Shown: in pieces, positions 10,804 to 22,049 of the stretch | Position numbering within the stretch: the first letter of the stretch is position 1 | How the letters are laid out: every line of letters begins with the position of its first letter | Assembly: GCA_948144175.1 (NCBI GenBank) | Contig: CANXME010002324.1 | Span: 186,001-250,000, forward strand | Direction: 5' to 3' | DNA: 64,000 bases | Source of the DNA: Closterium sp. NIES-65 | Lineage: Eukaryota; Streptophyta; Zygnematophyceae; Desmidiales; Closteriaceae | The notes under the pieces: model-generated | The model's input: only the letters and a program-made list of their open reading frames with translations | Told to the model about the DNA's origin: nothing | Database searches by the model: none | Translations under genes and position numbers: made by a program

Positions 10804-11824
10804 TCTTCTGAGGCAAGTGCAGTCGGGGCTGCCGGTGGTGTTCGATGGATAGCTGATGCGTAGCGGGCGAGGGAGCCGTCGAAGGATCCTGCAATTGCGT
10901 AGAGAGGGAGATGAGCTGATCCTGCGCGATTGTAACGTACATCTCCTTCGCGCTGTCGCTGCGCCATCGGCCCATGCGTTTGAAGAGCCGGTCAGGAACT
11001 CCGAGGCTCGCCACTGCAGTGGCTGCGCCTTTGCGGAATGAGTGGGTTCCGATGTGCGCGACATCCAGTCCAGCTTGCCTGCCGGCTGCGAGGCACCAGT
11101 TTCTGATCGTAACGTAGGATGGCGATTTGTCGTTCGGTGTGGCTTGTGAGTTCTTTGGGAAAACCCTTATCAGCGGTCCATGGGGCACCTTTGTGAGGCC
11201 TGCGATGTGTATGAATGCGCGCGTGCACCTCACCGGGCAGTATGGGCCTGGAATTGCCGCCACGGGGATCCAGACTCCCCTCCCCTCCTGGTCCGTCTTG
11301 GAGTGCGGAATGAGCAGCCACATTGCCTTCTCCTCGAACTGTACGTCATTCCATTGGAGCGAGATGAGGTCGGAGTAGCGCAAGAATGCCAAAAACATGA
11401 GAAGAGGAATCAATCCTTTCTGGTATTCCGCAGGAATTGATGATTCGAGGAAGGGACGAGCCATGTCGTGCACTTGATGGAGAGATATGGGCTCTTTGGT
11501 TCTTGTAGGGCGGGGACCATGTCTCTTGGCAAACTCCCGCACTTGCAGGGTGAGTGGGCCGGCGGTAGGGGAGGTTTCGCCTGTCATGCGGTGGGCAAAG
11601 GCTACTGCCGAATACGTGAGGTTGATCGCGGAGAGAGTTGCTTTGTTGTTGAGCGCATGGATGAGATACAGCGCTAGCGTCAGGTCGGTTGCCGGGAGGA
11701 ACTCGAGCTTAACTTGGGTACAGAAGGTGCGAAATCTCTGCCAATAAGGTTGGTACGTCTCGATTGTAGATGGTGCGCGAACGTGGCTAATTACGTGCAG
11801 CAATTGTTGCTTTAGTTTGGCCAA
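10790..11824 (-). CDS. Tyrosine recombinase of the PAT-like element
   Basis: 344 codons. It would integrate the circular DNA product of reverse transcription by site-specific recombination, which is why the element needs no DDE integrase. An N-terminal SAM-like core-binding region runs from the start to about residue 110. The catalytic residues of the family are visible: Arg in LAFLRYSDLISLQW, the HSFRKG block (His-x-x-Arg) and the nucleophile Tyr in GRWRSDSAKEMYV. The frame is open and unbroken, with no nested insertion. It follows the RT-RNase H frame and ends inside repeat B1. The protein could still be functional in trans, but only if transcribed, and the rest of the element is split. Confidence 0.9.
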   Translation of the reverse strand: MAKLKQQLLHVISHVRAPSTIETYQPYWQRFRTFCTQVKLEFLPATDLTLALYLIHALNNKATLSAINLTYSAVAFAHRMTGETSPTAGPLTLQVREFAKRHGPRPTRTKEPISLHQVHDMARPFLESSIPAEYQKGLIPLLMFLAFLRYSDLISLQWNDVQFEEKAMWLLIPHSKTDQEGRGVWIPVAAIPGPYCPVRCTRAFIHIAGLTKVPHGPLIRVFPKNSQATPNDKSPSYVTIRNWCLAAGRQAGLDVAHIGTHSFRKGAATAVASLGVPDRLFKRMGRWRSDSAKEMYVTIAQDQLISLSTQLQDPSTAPSPATHQLSIEHHRQPRLHLPQKTHMK

Positions 11825-11949
11825 AAGTCCTGAAATGACACATTGAGAAATTGTTATTAGACTGCATAGTTTACACGCAAAGCAATGATTGGGCTATGAG
11901 GCAATCCGAGACCAGAGAATGCAGCTGTGTGTGAACCTGCCCGAAGGCA

Positions 11950-12393
11950 TTAACTGCCTTGGGCAAGGGAAAGGTGCTCGACTACTGCTGGAGCCCACGA
12001 TTGAGTGGACGGTTGAAGAAGCGGCCACCATGACGCTCCGGTCCACTGGGGAACGACGAGCGTGACATCTGTCTGCGTCAGTTCTGCGTGGCGGAGTGTA
12101 GCGGGAATTAAGTGTGGAGGCGGGAAGGCAAAGCATCGCTCGCCTTTCCACGAGATGGAAAATGCGTCGACGGCGAATGCGTCGGGGTGCGGTATCTTGG
12201 AGCAGAAGCGCTGAACGTGATTGTTCCGAACGTTAGCAAAGAGATCAATTGTGTGAGGCCCCCAGCGTCGTTCCAAGAGGCGAAACCAAGGTGCATGTAG
12301 GGAGTAGTCGTCAAAATCTTGCATCTTGGATAGGTCATCCGCATGGGCGTTGAGCTCCCTCGGAATCCATTCGATCGCGAGGCGTGTTGTGTT
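11950..12393 (-). pseudogene. C-terminal RNase H and tail of the PAT-like RT protein (fragment 4)
   Basis: Last piece of the RT-RNase H frame. Its first residues (IEWIPRELNAHADDLSK across the plus-strand side of the e1 breakpoint) are the terminal RNase H block W-P-R-E-x-N-x-x-A-D. The WGPHTIDLFA and VVPQW..ASWWP motifs typical of DIRS-order proteins follow. The 5-bp GTGTT duplication at 12389-12393 is the e1 target copy. Confidence 0.85.
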
Positions 12394-12520
12394 TGTCAGA
12401 ACTTATAGCTTACTTGTTTCTGTAGGCTATAGTGGGGTATCCCATAGGGGGTACAACCCAATTAGGGTTTCCTATTTGTACTCACTTCGTTCATAGTCAT
12501 TCTCTTTCTTTGGTTTCACA
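12394..12520 (+). repeat. 5' LTR of e1 and primer-binding site
   Basis: 127 bp TG...CA LTR. The core GGCTATAGTGGGGTATCCC with the following GGGGGTACAAC is shared in diverged form by the LTRs of e2, e3, e4, e5 and e7. The primer-binding site begins at 12521. Confidence 0.93.
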
Positions 12521-12599
12521 TGGAATCAGAGCAGGTTCCCTCCTAGGGACTGCTTCTAGGGCCCACCGAACCGCGCCCCGAGGCGCGTTTTTTTTTAGC

Positions 12600-13450
12600 G
12601 ACCCATCGTGTCGCCCCTAGCGGCCCGTTGCGCCGCCCTTCCCCTAGCGGCTCCGCCGCCCTTCCCTAGCGGCCCCGCCGCCCTTCGATCGCGGCCCCGC
12701 CGCCCTCTGCTACGCGGCCCCGCCGCCGCCCTTCGATCGCGGCCCCGCCGCCCTCGGCTACGCGGCCCCGCCGCCCTCGGCTACGCGGCCCCGCCGCCCT
12801 CTGATACGCGGCCCCGCCGCCCTTCGATTGCGGCCCCGCCGCCCTCTACTACGCGGCCCCGCCGCCCTCTGCTACGCGGCCCCGCCGCCCTCTGCTACGC
12901 GGCCCCGCCGCCCTCTACTACGCGGCCCCGCCGCCCTCTGCTACGCGGCTCCGCCGCCCTTCGATCGCGGCCACGCCGCCCTCTGCTACGCGGCCCCGCC
13001 GCCCTCTGCTACGCGGCCCCGCCGCCCTCTGCTACGCGGCCCCGCCGCCCTCTGCTACGCGGCCCCGCCGCCCTCTGCTACGCGGCCCCGCCGCTCTCCT
13101 CGGTCGCGGCCCCGCCGCCACTCTGCTACGCGGCCCCGCCGATCCGCCCAGCAGCAGCCGCCGCCGCCTGAGCCGCCGCCGAGCCGCCGCCGAGCAGCCG
13201 CCGAGCCGCCGCCGAGCCGCCGCCGAGCCGCCGCCCGAGCCGCCGCCGAGCCGCCCGTGCCGCCCGAGCCGCCGCCGAGCCGCCCGTGACGCCCGAGCCG
13301 CCCGCGCCGCCCAGCAGCAGCCGTGCCGCCGCCGAGCCGCCGCCGCCTGAGCCGCCGCCGAGCCGCCGCCGAGCTGCCGCCGAGCCGCCGCCCGAGCCGC
13401 CTGCGGAGCCGTGCTGCTGTTCCTCTGCTGCTGACCTACCCGCCTCTCTC
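12600..13450 (+). repeat. GC-rich leader minisatellite of e1
   Basis: Two blocks of degenerate tandem repeat lie between the primer site and gag: first CGCGGCCCCGCCGCCCTCTG-type units of about 21 bp, then GCCGAGCCGCC-type units from about 13160. Long proline/alanine/arginine frames run through it in several registers and are not credible proteins. Equivalent leaders occur in e2, e3 and e4 with different unit composition, so the feature is conserved in kind rather than in sequence. Confidence 0.85.
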
Positions 13451-13477
13451 AGCCCGGTGAGATTCTCAGCTGCTGTC

Positions 13478-16400
13478 ATGGCCACCCCCAATGTTCTTAC
13501 CTTTGACGCTGAGGGGAGGGCCATTGACTTTGCCGTCTGGATTGAAGACCTGCAGCTGTACTTACTGTGTGATGCGATAGATGAGGTCTCTCTCTTTGAC
13601 TTTGTCTCTGGCGCTGTCCCTGCCCCTCCTGCTGATGCTGACTCTGCCGTTCGCTCCAAGTGGGCGACCCGCGATGCTGCTGCACGTCTTGCTGTGCGTC
13701 GCCACCTCCCTTCCTCTGAGCGTGCCCACTTTAGTCAGTGCAAGACCGCTCAGGCCTTGTACGACGCTGTAGTTGCACGCTACTCCTCCCCTTCCTCCGC
13801 TACCCTTAGCCGCCTCATGCTACCGTTTCTCTTCCCTGACCTCGCTTCCTTTCCCACTGTCGCTGACCTCGTTACCCACCTCCGTGCTAGTGACACCCGC
13901 TACCGCGCTGCCCTTCCTGCTGAGTTCCGCGCTGCGAACCCTCCTCCCATGTACATCACTCTCTACTTTCTCGTCACCCGTCTCCCTGAGTCCCTTCGTG
14001 TCGTTAGGGACCAGTTTCTCTCTGTCTGTCCCACCACTCTCACTGTCGACCTCCTTGAGGAGTCCCTGCTAGCGGCTGAGAAGAGTATTGTCGCTGTAGG
14101 GGCCTCTCGGGGTGACCCTCGCACCCCCATCTTTGAGGGGTGTGGTCCTTCCCCCCTGCTGCCCTCTGTCGCCTCTGCCGCTGCGGCCGACCTCACTGGT
14201 TTTGAGTCGGTCGGCGCGGCGTCTGCCCCCAGCGGCAGACGCCGCACTGGCAAGGGCAAGGGGGGCAAGGGAGCGGGTGGAGCTAGAGGGGGCGGTGGAG
14301 GAGGCGGTGGGGGTGGCGGGGGGAGTGGGGGTGGCGGTGGGGGTTGTGGCGGGAGTGGAGGTCCTAGTGGCGGCGGTGGAGGCGGAGGTGGCGGCGGAGG
14401 TGGTAGCGGAGGCGGCGGTGGGAGCGGTGGGAGCGACGGTCCTGGTGGGGGAGGTGGAGGTGGAGACGGGGGTGGCGGTGGAGGCGGGGGTGGCAGTGGA
14501 GGCGGGGGTCGGAGTGGCTCGTCCCAGCGGAGCAGCTCCGGGGGTGGTCAGCGCCAGCAGCAGCAGCAGCAGCCGCAGCAGCAGCCACAGCAGCAGCAGC
14601 GCTCCCGCACCGTCCCCGCCCCTCAGCAGCTCCGTCAGTGGTACTCGCAGCGTCAGCGTGGTGGTGCACTTGGTCCTTGCCCCTACGTTCTCCGCACCGG
14701 TGACCGTGCAGGGGAGAGGTGTGGAGGCGCCCACACTGCCCGCCGCTGCTTTGGCCGCCTGACTGACGCCTGGCGTCAGCAGTTTCCGGAGGCAGCTGAG
14801 ATCCCCCGCTGGGGAGAGCTGTCTAGGGCTGGTGTAGCTATTTATGATCTTGATTTTGATGCTATTCTCTCTGCTATGTATGCTGCGATTGGTAGTGATG
14901 AGGATGACTGTTACCGGTGTTTCCCGCCCGACCCGGGCATTGGTACTGCCGCGTCAGGTACTAGTGAGGCTGCTGCTCTAGGTGCCAGTGCGTCTGTGCT
15001 CTCAGGTGCTGGTGAGTCTGCCCTCTCAGGTACTGTGTCGGCTTCGGCCTCTCACACCTTCACCCTTGACTCTGGAGCGTCTCGCTCCTTCTTTCGGGAC
15101 CGCACCACTCTCACGCCGCTGAGTCGGCCGGTTGCGGTGTCCCTGGCTGACCCCTCTGGGGGGCCTGTCCTGGCTCGCTTCTCCACTGTCCTCCCGTGTC
15201 CGGCGGCCCCCTCTGGCACCCTGACTGGTCTTTACCTCCCCTCGTTCTCGACGAACTTGGTGAGTGGTGCTGACCTCCAGGATGGGGGTGTCCACCAGTT
15301 CACCCCTGCTCGTCAGCGGGTGACCCACTGCACGGAGGCGGATACAGGTCGCCACCTGGCTACGTTTACACGTCGGCCAGGGTCGAGCCTGTACACTCTG
15401 ACCACTGCTTCTCCTCCAGGTGCTGAGTCTGGTAGGGTCACTTCGTCTGGTCAGGTGTTTGCTGCAGCGTCCAGGTCTGGTCCTGAGTCTGCCCCCTGCT
15501 CGTGCCGTCGTCTGTCTCACGAGACCCTCCTCTGGCACCACCGCCTTGGCCACCCCTCTCTGCTTCGGCTCAAAGGCATGGCCTCGCGAGTCCTTGTGTC
15601 TGGTCTTCCCCGGTCTCTCCCTCCCCTTCCTCCGGGCCCTGGCCCCACCTGTGTCCCCTGTGTCGAGGGGCGCCAGCGTGCTGCCCCTCACTCCTCCCAG
15701 TTTCCTCCGACAGAGGCCCCGTTGCAGACGCTTCACATGGATGTGTGGGGCCCAGCCCGCGTCCGTGGACAGGGTCAGGAGCGCTACTTCCTGCTGGTGG
15801 TTGACGACTACTCGCGTTACACCACAGTCTTCCCCTTGTGCAGCAAGGGTGAGGTCACTGCGGTGTTGATCGACTGGATCCGCGCAGCTCGTCTCCAGCT
15901 TCGGAGGAGCTTTGGCTCTGACTTCCCTGTTTTGCGTCTGCACTCCGACAGAGGCGGAGAGTTCTCCTCTGGCCTCCTGAGTGCCTACTGTCGTGCGCGA
16001 GGCATCCGTCAGACCTTCACGCTTCCGGACTCACCGCAGCAGAATGGGATTGCTGAGCGCCGCATTGGCATGGTCATGGACGTCGCTCGTACGTCCATGA
16101 TGCATGCGGCTGCTCCCCATTTTCTGTGGCCGTTTGCGGTCAGGTACGCTGCGCACCAGATCAACCTCCACCCCAGGGTCTCTCGACCGGAGACCTCCCC
16201 AGCCCTGCTGTGGACGGGGAAGGTTGGCGATGCGTCGGCGTTCCGGGTCTGGGGATCTCGGGCGTTTGTTCGCGACCTGTCTGCGGACAAGCTGTCCCCT
16301 CGTGCTTCTCCCTGCGTCTTCCTGGGGTTCCCCCCCCCGACGCCCCTGGGTGGCAGTTTTACCACCCCACCTCTCGACGTGTTCTGTCCTCCCAGGACGT

Positions 16401-19400
16401 CACGTTCGACGAGTCGGTACCCTACTACCGCCTCTTCCCCTACCGCACTCCGTCCCTCCCCCCACCCCCGCTCTTCTTGGTACCAGGTCCCCCCCCGGTA
16501 GTCCCCCTCCCCCCTCAGGGTCCTGCCCCTTCAGGTGTGTCCCAGGTAGACGCGGTCGAGCCTGTCGAGGTCACTGGTGACTCTGGTGCTGCTGCGGGAG
16601 CTGAGCCTGGGGGTGCGGAGACTGGGGGTGCTGAGCCTGGGGGTGCTGAGCCTGGGGGTGCTGTGCCTGGGGGTGCTGTGCCTGGAGGTGCCGAGTCTTG
16701 GGGTGCTGTGCCTGGGGGTGCTGAGCCTGGGGGTGCTGAGCCTGGGGGTGCCGTACCTGGGGGTGCTGTGTCTAGGGGTGCTGAGCCTGGAGGTGCTGTG
16801 CCTGGGGGTGCTTCGTCTCGCCGGGAGCCACTCTCCCCACAGGAGCTGCGTGAGTGGTTTGTCGGGCGCTGGAGGCGTGCTGCTGGTGCTGGTGGTTCTT
16901 CGGCTGCAGAGGGTACTGCTGCTGCGCGCCCCGCCGGCGCTCGTACTGTGGGTGCTGGAGCTGCTGAGTCTGAGAGTTCTCCTGGAGCTGGTCCTGCTGA
17001 GGGTGTTGGCGCTGAGCCTGCCGTTGGCGGCACGACTGACAGTGCTCCTGGTGCTGCGGCTGGAGGTTCTGGAGCTTCTGGTGGTGCTGCTGGAGGTGCT
17101 GCTGGAGTGGGTGCTCCTGCCGGGGCTGCTGGTGCTGTTCCTGCTGTTTCTAGCGTCGCCGCGCGGCCCCGACCGTACTTCGTTCCGCTCCTGCAGCAGG
17201 TTCTTGGTCTTACACCTCCTCCTCCTCCCTTAGAGGGTCCGCAGCCTGTCCGGTCACAGCCACAGCTACAGCCTGCCTCCCCTTTGCCTGCTCCTTCTCC
17301 CTACGCTGGTCCGACTGGAGGTCTTACTGAGCGTCGTGAGCCTGCGTCTCGTCCTGTGTCGCCTGTTCGTACTGAGCGCGCTAGTGGTCGCGGGTCGCGT
17401 CAGCGTCCTCCTCCTGTCCCTGGCACGCACCGGATGTCACTGCGTCCGTCCACTGCTCCTCTGCGTGCCCCTTTGCCTTCTCCTCCTGCTTCCTCTCTTC
17501 CTGCTCTTGCCGACCCGGAGTCAGACTCTCTTCGTGCTGCCAGTCCTACTGTCACGCGTCTCCTGGCTACTGCTGTCACTGACCCCTCCTTCGAGTCGTC
17601 TGCTGCGTCTGCCCTTGTCACTGAGCTTGTCGACTTTGCTGCGCGCTGTCGTCTAGACTACGCTGCTCGTCTTGTCACTGAGTCTGAGTCCGCCTGTCCT
17701 CCGTCCGTCGGGGGTGAGTGTGCCCTTGGCACGGACGTCCTTGAGGACAGGCAGGAGGAGTTCCAGTGTCTGGCCGCCGCTTCACCTCGTCTCGCGTCTG
17801 TACTGCTAGCCCCTGAGGGAGACCCGGATGCACCAGACATCCCGACTCCGCGCTCTTACGCGGAGGCGATAGAGGGTCCCTACTCCTCTCAGTGGCAGGC
17901 AGCTATGGATGCAGAGATGGCTTCCTGGAAGTCCACAGGCACCTACGTTGACGCTGTTCCCCCTCCTGGGGCGAACATCGTCAGTGGCATGTGGATTTTC
18001 AGGGTGAAGCGGCCGCCGGGTTCTCCGCCTGTCTTCAAGGCGCGTTATGTGGCTCGTGGCTTCAGTCAGCGGCAGGGGGTTGACTACTTTCAGACCTTCT
18101 CCCCCACCCCGAAGATGACCACTCTTCGGGTTCTGCTACACGTTGCTGCTCACCGTGACTACGAGCTGCACTCTCTCGACTTCAGCACAGCTTTCTTGCA
18201 GGGCAGCCTGCACGAGGAGATCTGGCTGCGTCGCCCACCTGGCTTCACTGGGTCTTTCCCTCCTGGTACCCAGTGGAGTCTCCGGCGTCCAGTCTACGGT
18301 CTCCGCCAGGCGCCACGTGAGTGGCACGACACACTGAGGACTACGCTCGCGGCACTTGGGTTTGCTCCTTCCACTGCCGACCCGTCGCTGTTTCTGCGCA
18401 CCGACACCTCTCTGCCGCCGTTCTACATCCTCGTGTACGTCGACGACTTGGTCTTTGCCACAGCTGACACTGCTGGACTCGCCTACGTGAAGTCCGAGCT
18501 GCAGAAGAGACACACGTGTACTGACCTGGGTGAACTGCGCAGCTACCTTGGCTTGCAGATCACCCGGGACAGAGCACGCCGCACCATTACCCTGACTCAG
18601 TCACACATGGTGCAGCAGGTCCTTCAGCGCTTCGGCTTCACGTACTCCTCGCCTCAGGCCACTCCTCTGCCTACTCGCCACTCGCTCTCAGCTCTGCCTT
18701 CGGATGAGTCCGTAGAGTCGAGTGGCCCGTTTGCAGAGCTTGTTGGCTGCCTCATGTACCTGATGACCTGCACACGACCTGACCTCGCATACCCTCTTAG
18801 CATTCTCGCACGCTTTGTTGCTCCTGGGAGACACCGACCAGAGCACATGGCTGCAGCGAAGAGGGTGTTGCGCTACTTGTGCAGTACGTCGGGCATGGGG
18901 CTAGTGCTTGGAGGGCGCAGTCCAGTGGTCCTCACTGGGCACGCAGACGCTTCTTGGGCTGACGACCAGGCTACGCAGCGGTCGTCACAGGGTTACACCT
19001 TCAGCCTTGGTTCCGGCTCTGTCTCGTGGCGGGCTACCCGCTCGTCTTCTGTTCTCGGCTCCAGTTGTGAGGCTGAGATCTACGCTGGGGCTATGGCTGC
19101 ACAGGAGTTACGCTGGCTCACCTACCTGCTGACCGACCTTGGAGAGCAGCCTCGTTCTCCTCCAGTCCTGTACGTAGACAACAAGGCCATGCTGGCCTTG
19201 TGTCGAGAGCAGCGACTGGAGCACAGAACGAAGCACATTGCTCTTCGCTACTTTCTTGCTCGTGAGCTACAGCAGCGTGGACAGCTGCGACTTGCGTACG
19301 TGGCCTCTGAGGCCAACAGTGCTGATGTCTTCACCAAGGCACTTGCGCCTTGTGATCATCAGCGTTGCTGCACGCAGTTGGGTCTTGTGCCTGTCTTGCC

Positions 19401-19419
19401 TCACTTGCTCTCCTCTTGA
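13478..19419 (+). pseudogene. e1 Gag-Pol polyprotein, frameshifted
   Basis: Start ATG at 13478 (MATPNVLTFDAEG). Gag capsid-like region to about 14200, a Gly-rich linker (14270-14530), a Cys/His module near 14670-14750, protease (LDSGAS, about 15068), pre-integrase HHRLGH (about 15535), integrase D, D, E at about 15738, 15947 and 16054, a linker of Ala/Glu/Pro/Gly pentads (16590-16820), RT (YVDD at about 18436) and RNase H (GHADASW, about 18937), with the stop at 19419. The C-run at 16331-16339 has nine cytosines where e2 has a CCCCCCT context, which shifts the frame after integrase. All downstream codons remain open in the other frame. It therefore could not make RT in fusion without frameshifting. 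Confidence 0.93.
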
Positions 19420-19616
19420 CCTTGCTTGTACTTTCGCATATATATACTCTTGCTCTTGTATATCTCTATATATGATCTTGCATGTGAACTGGCCTTGTGG
19501 CCTTTGAACTTGTGCTCGGAATGTGTGGTGACTTTGTGATCCACCATGAGCTTTGCTTTGCTTTGCTTGACTGGTCTTGTGACCCCTTGTTCTCCCCCAC
19601 TTTGCCTATGGGGGTG

Positions 19617-19743
19617 TGTCAGAACTTATAGCTTACTTGTTTCTGTAGGCTATAGTGGGGTATCCCATAGGGGGTACAACCCAATTAGGGTTTCCTATTT
19701 GTACTCACTTCGTTCTTAGTCATTCTCTTTCTTTGGTTTCACA
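19617..19743 (+). repeat. 3' LTR of e1
   Basis: 127 bp, one difference from the 5' LTR (TTCTTAG for TTCATAG). Target duplication GTGTT follows. Confidence 0.95.
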
Positions 19744-20676
19744 GTGTTGCCGAGGCAGAACTGGATGATCGCTTGGCATGTCGACGTAAGATCCGCCTGA
19801 CGGGATCCCCCCTTGCGCAAGATAAACATGACTGCCTGGTTGTCCACCCGGACGAGGACGTGAGCGCCCACGATTTGGGTTGCGAACGTCCGCAGTGCCC
19901 AGAGCACTCCCTCGAGCTCTCGCCGCGTACTAGATGTGGGGAGAAGCCCTTGTGGCATGCACTCGCTTGCCTCGCATGATGTACTTGGGAACTTGGCCAA
20001 GGTGGCACCCCAGCTGTGCGCGCTCGCGTCGACGTGTATCACTGCATCAAAACGCTGACTCTGGTGGAATGGGGCGCCATTGAAACGATCAAAGTGCATT
20101 GTCCAAAATAGCAGCTCCTCGGTCGCTCCTGGTGACAATAAAACCTTTGAGTTCCATGCCCATGCGGAGTCGATCAAGTGGAGCAGCTCATGGCTGAAGG
20201 CCCGCGCCGTCGTGCCCAGCGCGAGCGACATGGAGCTGAGAAATCCAGTGATCCGGGCTATCTTGCGAATCGGCACTTGACGACCCGATTGCCCTTTTTG
20301 TATAAGTAGGTGGAGCTCCTGCAGTAGTTGTTCGCGCCGATCCTTTCCGACCAGGAACATCCCTCGTTCCGTGTCAAGCTCCATCCCCAAAAAGCGCAAG
20401 TGGTGTGCGGGATGCAGGTGTGATTTCTTAGAATTTATCACGAATCCTGCCGCCTTCAAGTTGTGGAGAACTTTGACGCACGTCGAACGGGCTTGCGCCT
20501 CGAGGTTGCAGAGGAATAGTAGATCGTCCACGTATGGTATTACGCGCACTCCGCGCGCGCGCCATCTCTTGGCTAGTTGCTTAATAAGCTGGGTGAAGAT
20601 GAACGGGGCTGTTGCCAGGCCGAAAGGTAAGGATGTGAAGCAATAGAATTTTCCGCCCAATTGAAAGCCCAAAAAC
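19744..20676 (-). pseudogene. Central RT and RNase H of the PAT-like element (fragment 3)
   Basis: Contains the fingers-palm region of a DIRS-order reverse transcriptase: TSLPFGLATAPFIF, then the catalytic VIPYVDDLLF, NSKKSHLHP and LRFLGMELD blocks. The RNase H domain begins with IHVDASAHSWGA, followed by ELEGVLWAL and RVDNQAVM. The left end is the e1 breakpoint and the right end the e2 breakpoint (duplication AAAAC at 20672-20676). The frame is uninterrupted within the fragment. Confidence 0.92.
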
Positions 20677-20808
20677 TGTCAAACATTATATATGTTCTGC
20701 TTGTGTTGGCTACAGTGGGTTAGCCTATAGGGGGTACACAATTCTAGGGTTTCCTACTTGTACTCATTTCACTGCTAGTTCATTCATTTCTGTTCGCTTA
20801 TTCTCACA
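20677..20808 (+). repeat. 5' LTR of e2
   Basis: 132 bp, TGTCAAAC...CTCACA. It shares the GGCTACAGTGGG...ATAGGGGGTACA core with the LTRs of the other family members. Confidence 0.93.
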
Positions 20809-20899
20809 TGGTATAGAGCGGGTCCTTCTACGGACCGTTTTTTTTGGGCCCACCGAAGCGCCCCCCGAGGCGCGATTTTTTTTAGCGACCCCTCGGGTC

Positions 20900-21924
20900 G
20901 TCATTTTCCCTGCGGCCCCGCCGCTTTCATTGACGCGGCCCCGCCGCCCTCTCTAACGGGGCCCCGCCGCCGGCCCTTACGCGGCCCCGTCGCCGGCTCT
21001 CACGCGGCCCCGCAGCAGGCTCTGTCGCGGCCCCGCCCCGGCCTTTACGCGGCCCCGCCGCCTGCTCTCACGCGGCCCCGCCCCGGCTCCTTCGCGGCCC
21101 CGCCGCCTGCTCTCGCGCGGCCCCGCCCCGGCTTCTACGCGGCCCCGCCCCGGCTTTCACGCGGCCCCGCCGACGGCTTTGTCGCGGCCCCGCCCAGGCC
21201 CTTACGCGGCCCCGCCGCCTGCTCTCACGCGGCCCCGCCCCGGCTCTTTCGCGGCCCCGCCGCGTGCTCTCGCGCGGCCCCGCCCCGGCTTCTACGCGGC
21301 CCCGCCCCGGCTTTCACGCGGCCCCGCCGACGGCTCTGTCGCGGCCCCGCCCAGGCCCTTACGCGGCCCCGCCGCCTGCCCCCGTCGCGGCCCGGTCGCC
21401 TCCTGACGGCCCCGCCGTCCCTTCGTGACGGCCCCGCCGTCCCTTCCTGACGGCCCCGCCGTCCCCTCCTGACGGCTCCTGTCGTCCCCTTCTAGCGGCC
21501 CCGCAATTGCACCTGCTGGCCCCGCCGCTGCACCTACCGGCCCCCACCACCCACCCCCCCTTTTTCCCGTCGCCTGTCGAGGCGACCTGAGGGGGCCGCT
21601 TGCAGAGGGGTGGCAGGTGTGTGGCCTCCCCTGCTTCTCCTCCTCCTTCATCGCTCACCTGCAGCAGCCGAGCCGCCCCACCGCCGAGCCGCCCTGCACC
21701 CGAGCCGCCCAGCAGCCGAGCCGCCCTGCCGCCGAGCCGCCGGGTCGCTGAGCTGCTGAGCTGCAGTTGCTGCCGAGCCGCCCTGCCGCCTAGCCGCCGA
21801 GTCACCGAGCTGCTGAGCTGCAGTTGCTGCCGAGCCGCCTTGCCGCCGAGCCGCCCGAGTCGCCCGAGCCGCCGAGCCGCCGAGCTGCCGAGCCGCTGAG
21901 TCGCCGAGCCTACTCTTCCCACCA
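20900..21924 (+). repeat. GC-rich leader minisatellite of e2
   Basis: CGCGGCCCCGCC-type repeats up to about 21550, then GCCGAGCCGCC-type repeats from about 21660. Part of the first block is duplicated as a larger unit (compare 21060-21200 with 21220-21350). It ends at a GGTGAG word at 21927-21932. Confidence 0.82.
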
Positions 21925-22049
21925 CTGGTGAGCTCTTGCCCTGCTAGCACGCTCACGTCGCCTGCTTGCCTGCCTGCCTGCCTTTTGGCTTGCCTGGCTG
22001 CCTGCCTTCCTGCTGCTAGTCCTGCTCCTACTTCTACTTGCGGAGCCAG

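Larger units (their letters stand above)
12394..19743 (+). mobile_element. Copia-type LTR retrotransposon e1
   Basis: LTRs at 12394-12520 and 19617-19743 (127 bp, one visible mismatch) begin TGTCAGA and end TTTCACA. The target duplication GTGTT is at 12389-12393 and 19744-19748. A tRNA-iMet-like primer site (TGGAATCAGAGC) directly follows the 5' LTR, and a short purine tract (TATGGGGG) precedes the 3' LTR. It lies in the opposite orientation to its host element and interrupts the RNase H codons of that element. The near-identical LTRs suggest a recent insertion, but the polyprotein has a frameshift. Confidence 0.95.

Noticed and set aside
12559..12600. Hairpin followed by a T-run resembling a bacterial intrinsic terminator
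   Set aside because: The context is a eukaryotic retrotransposon leader, conserved among copies, so it is interpreted as RNA structure of the element rather than a terminator.
12608..13289. Pro/Ala/Arg-rich proteins in the e1 leader
   Set aside because: GC-rich tandem repeat with open frames in several registers; the e2 and e3 leaders give unrelated peptides.
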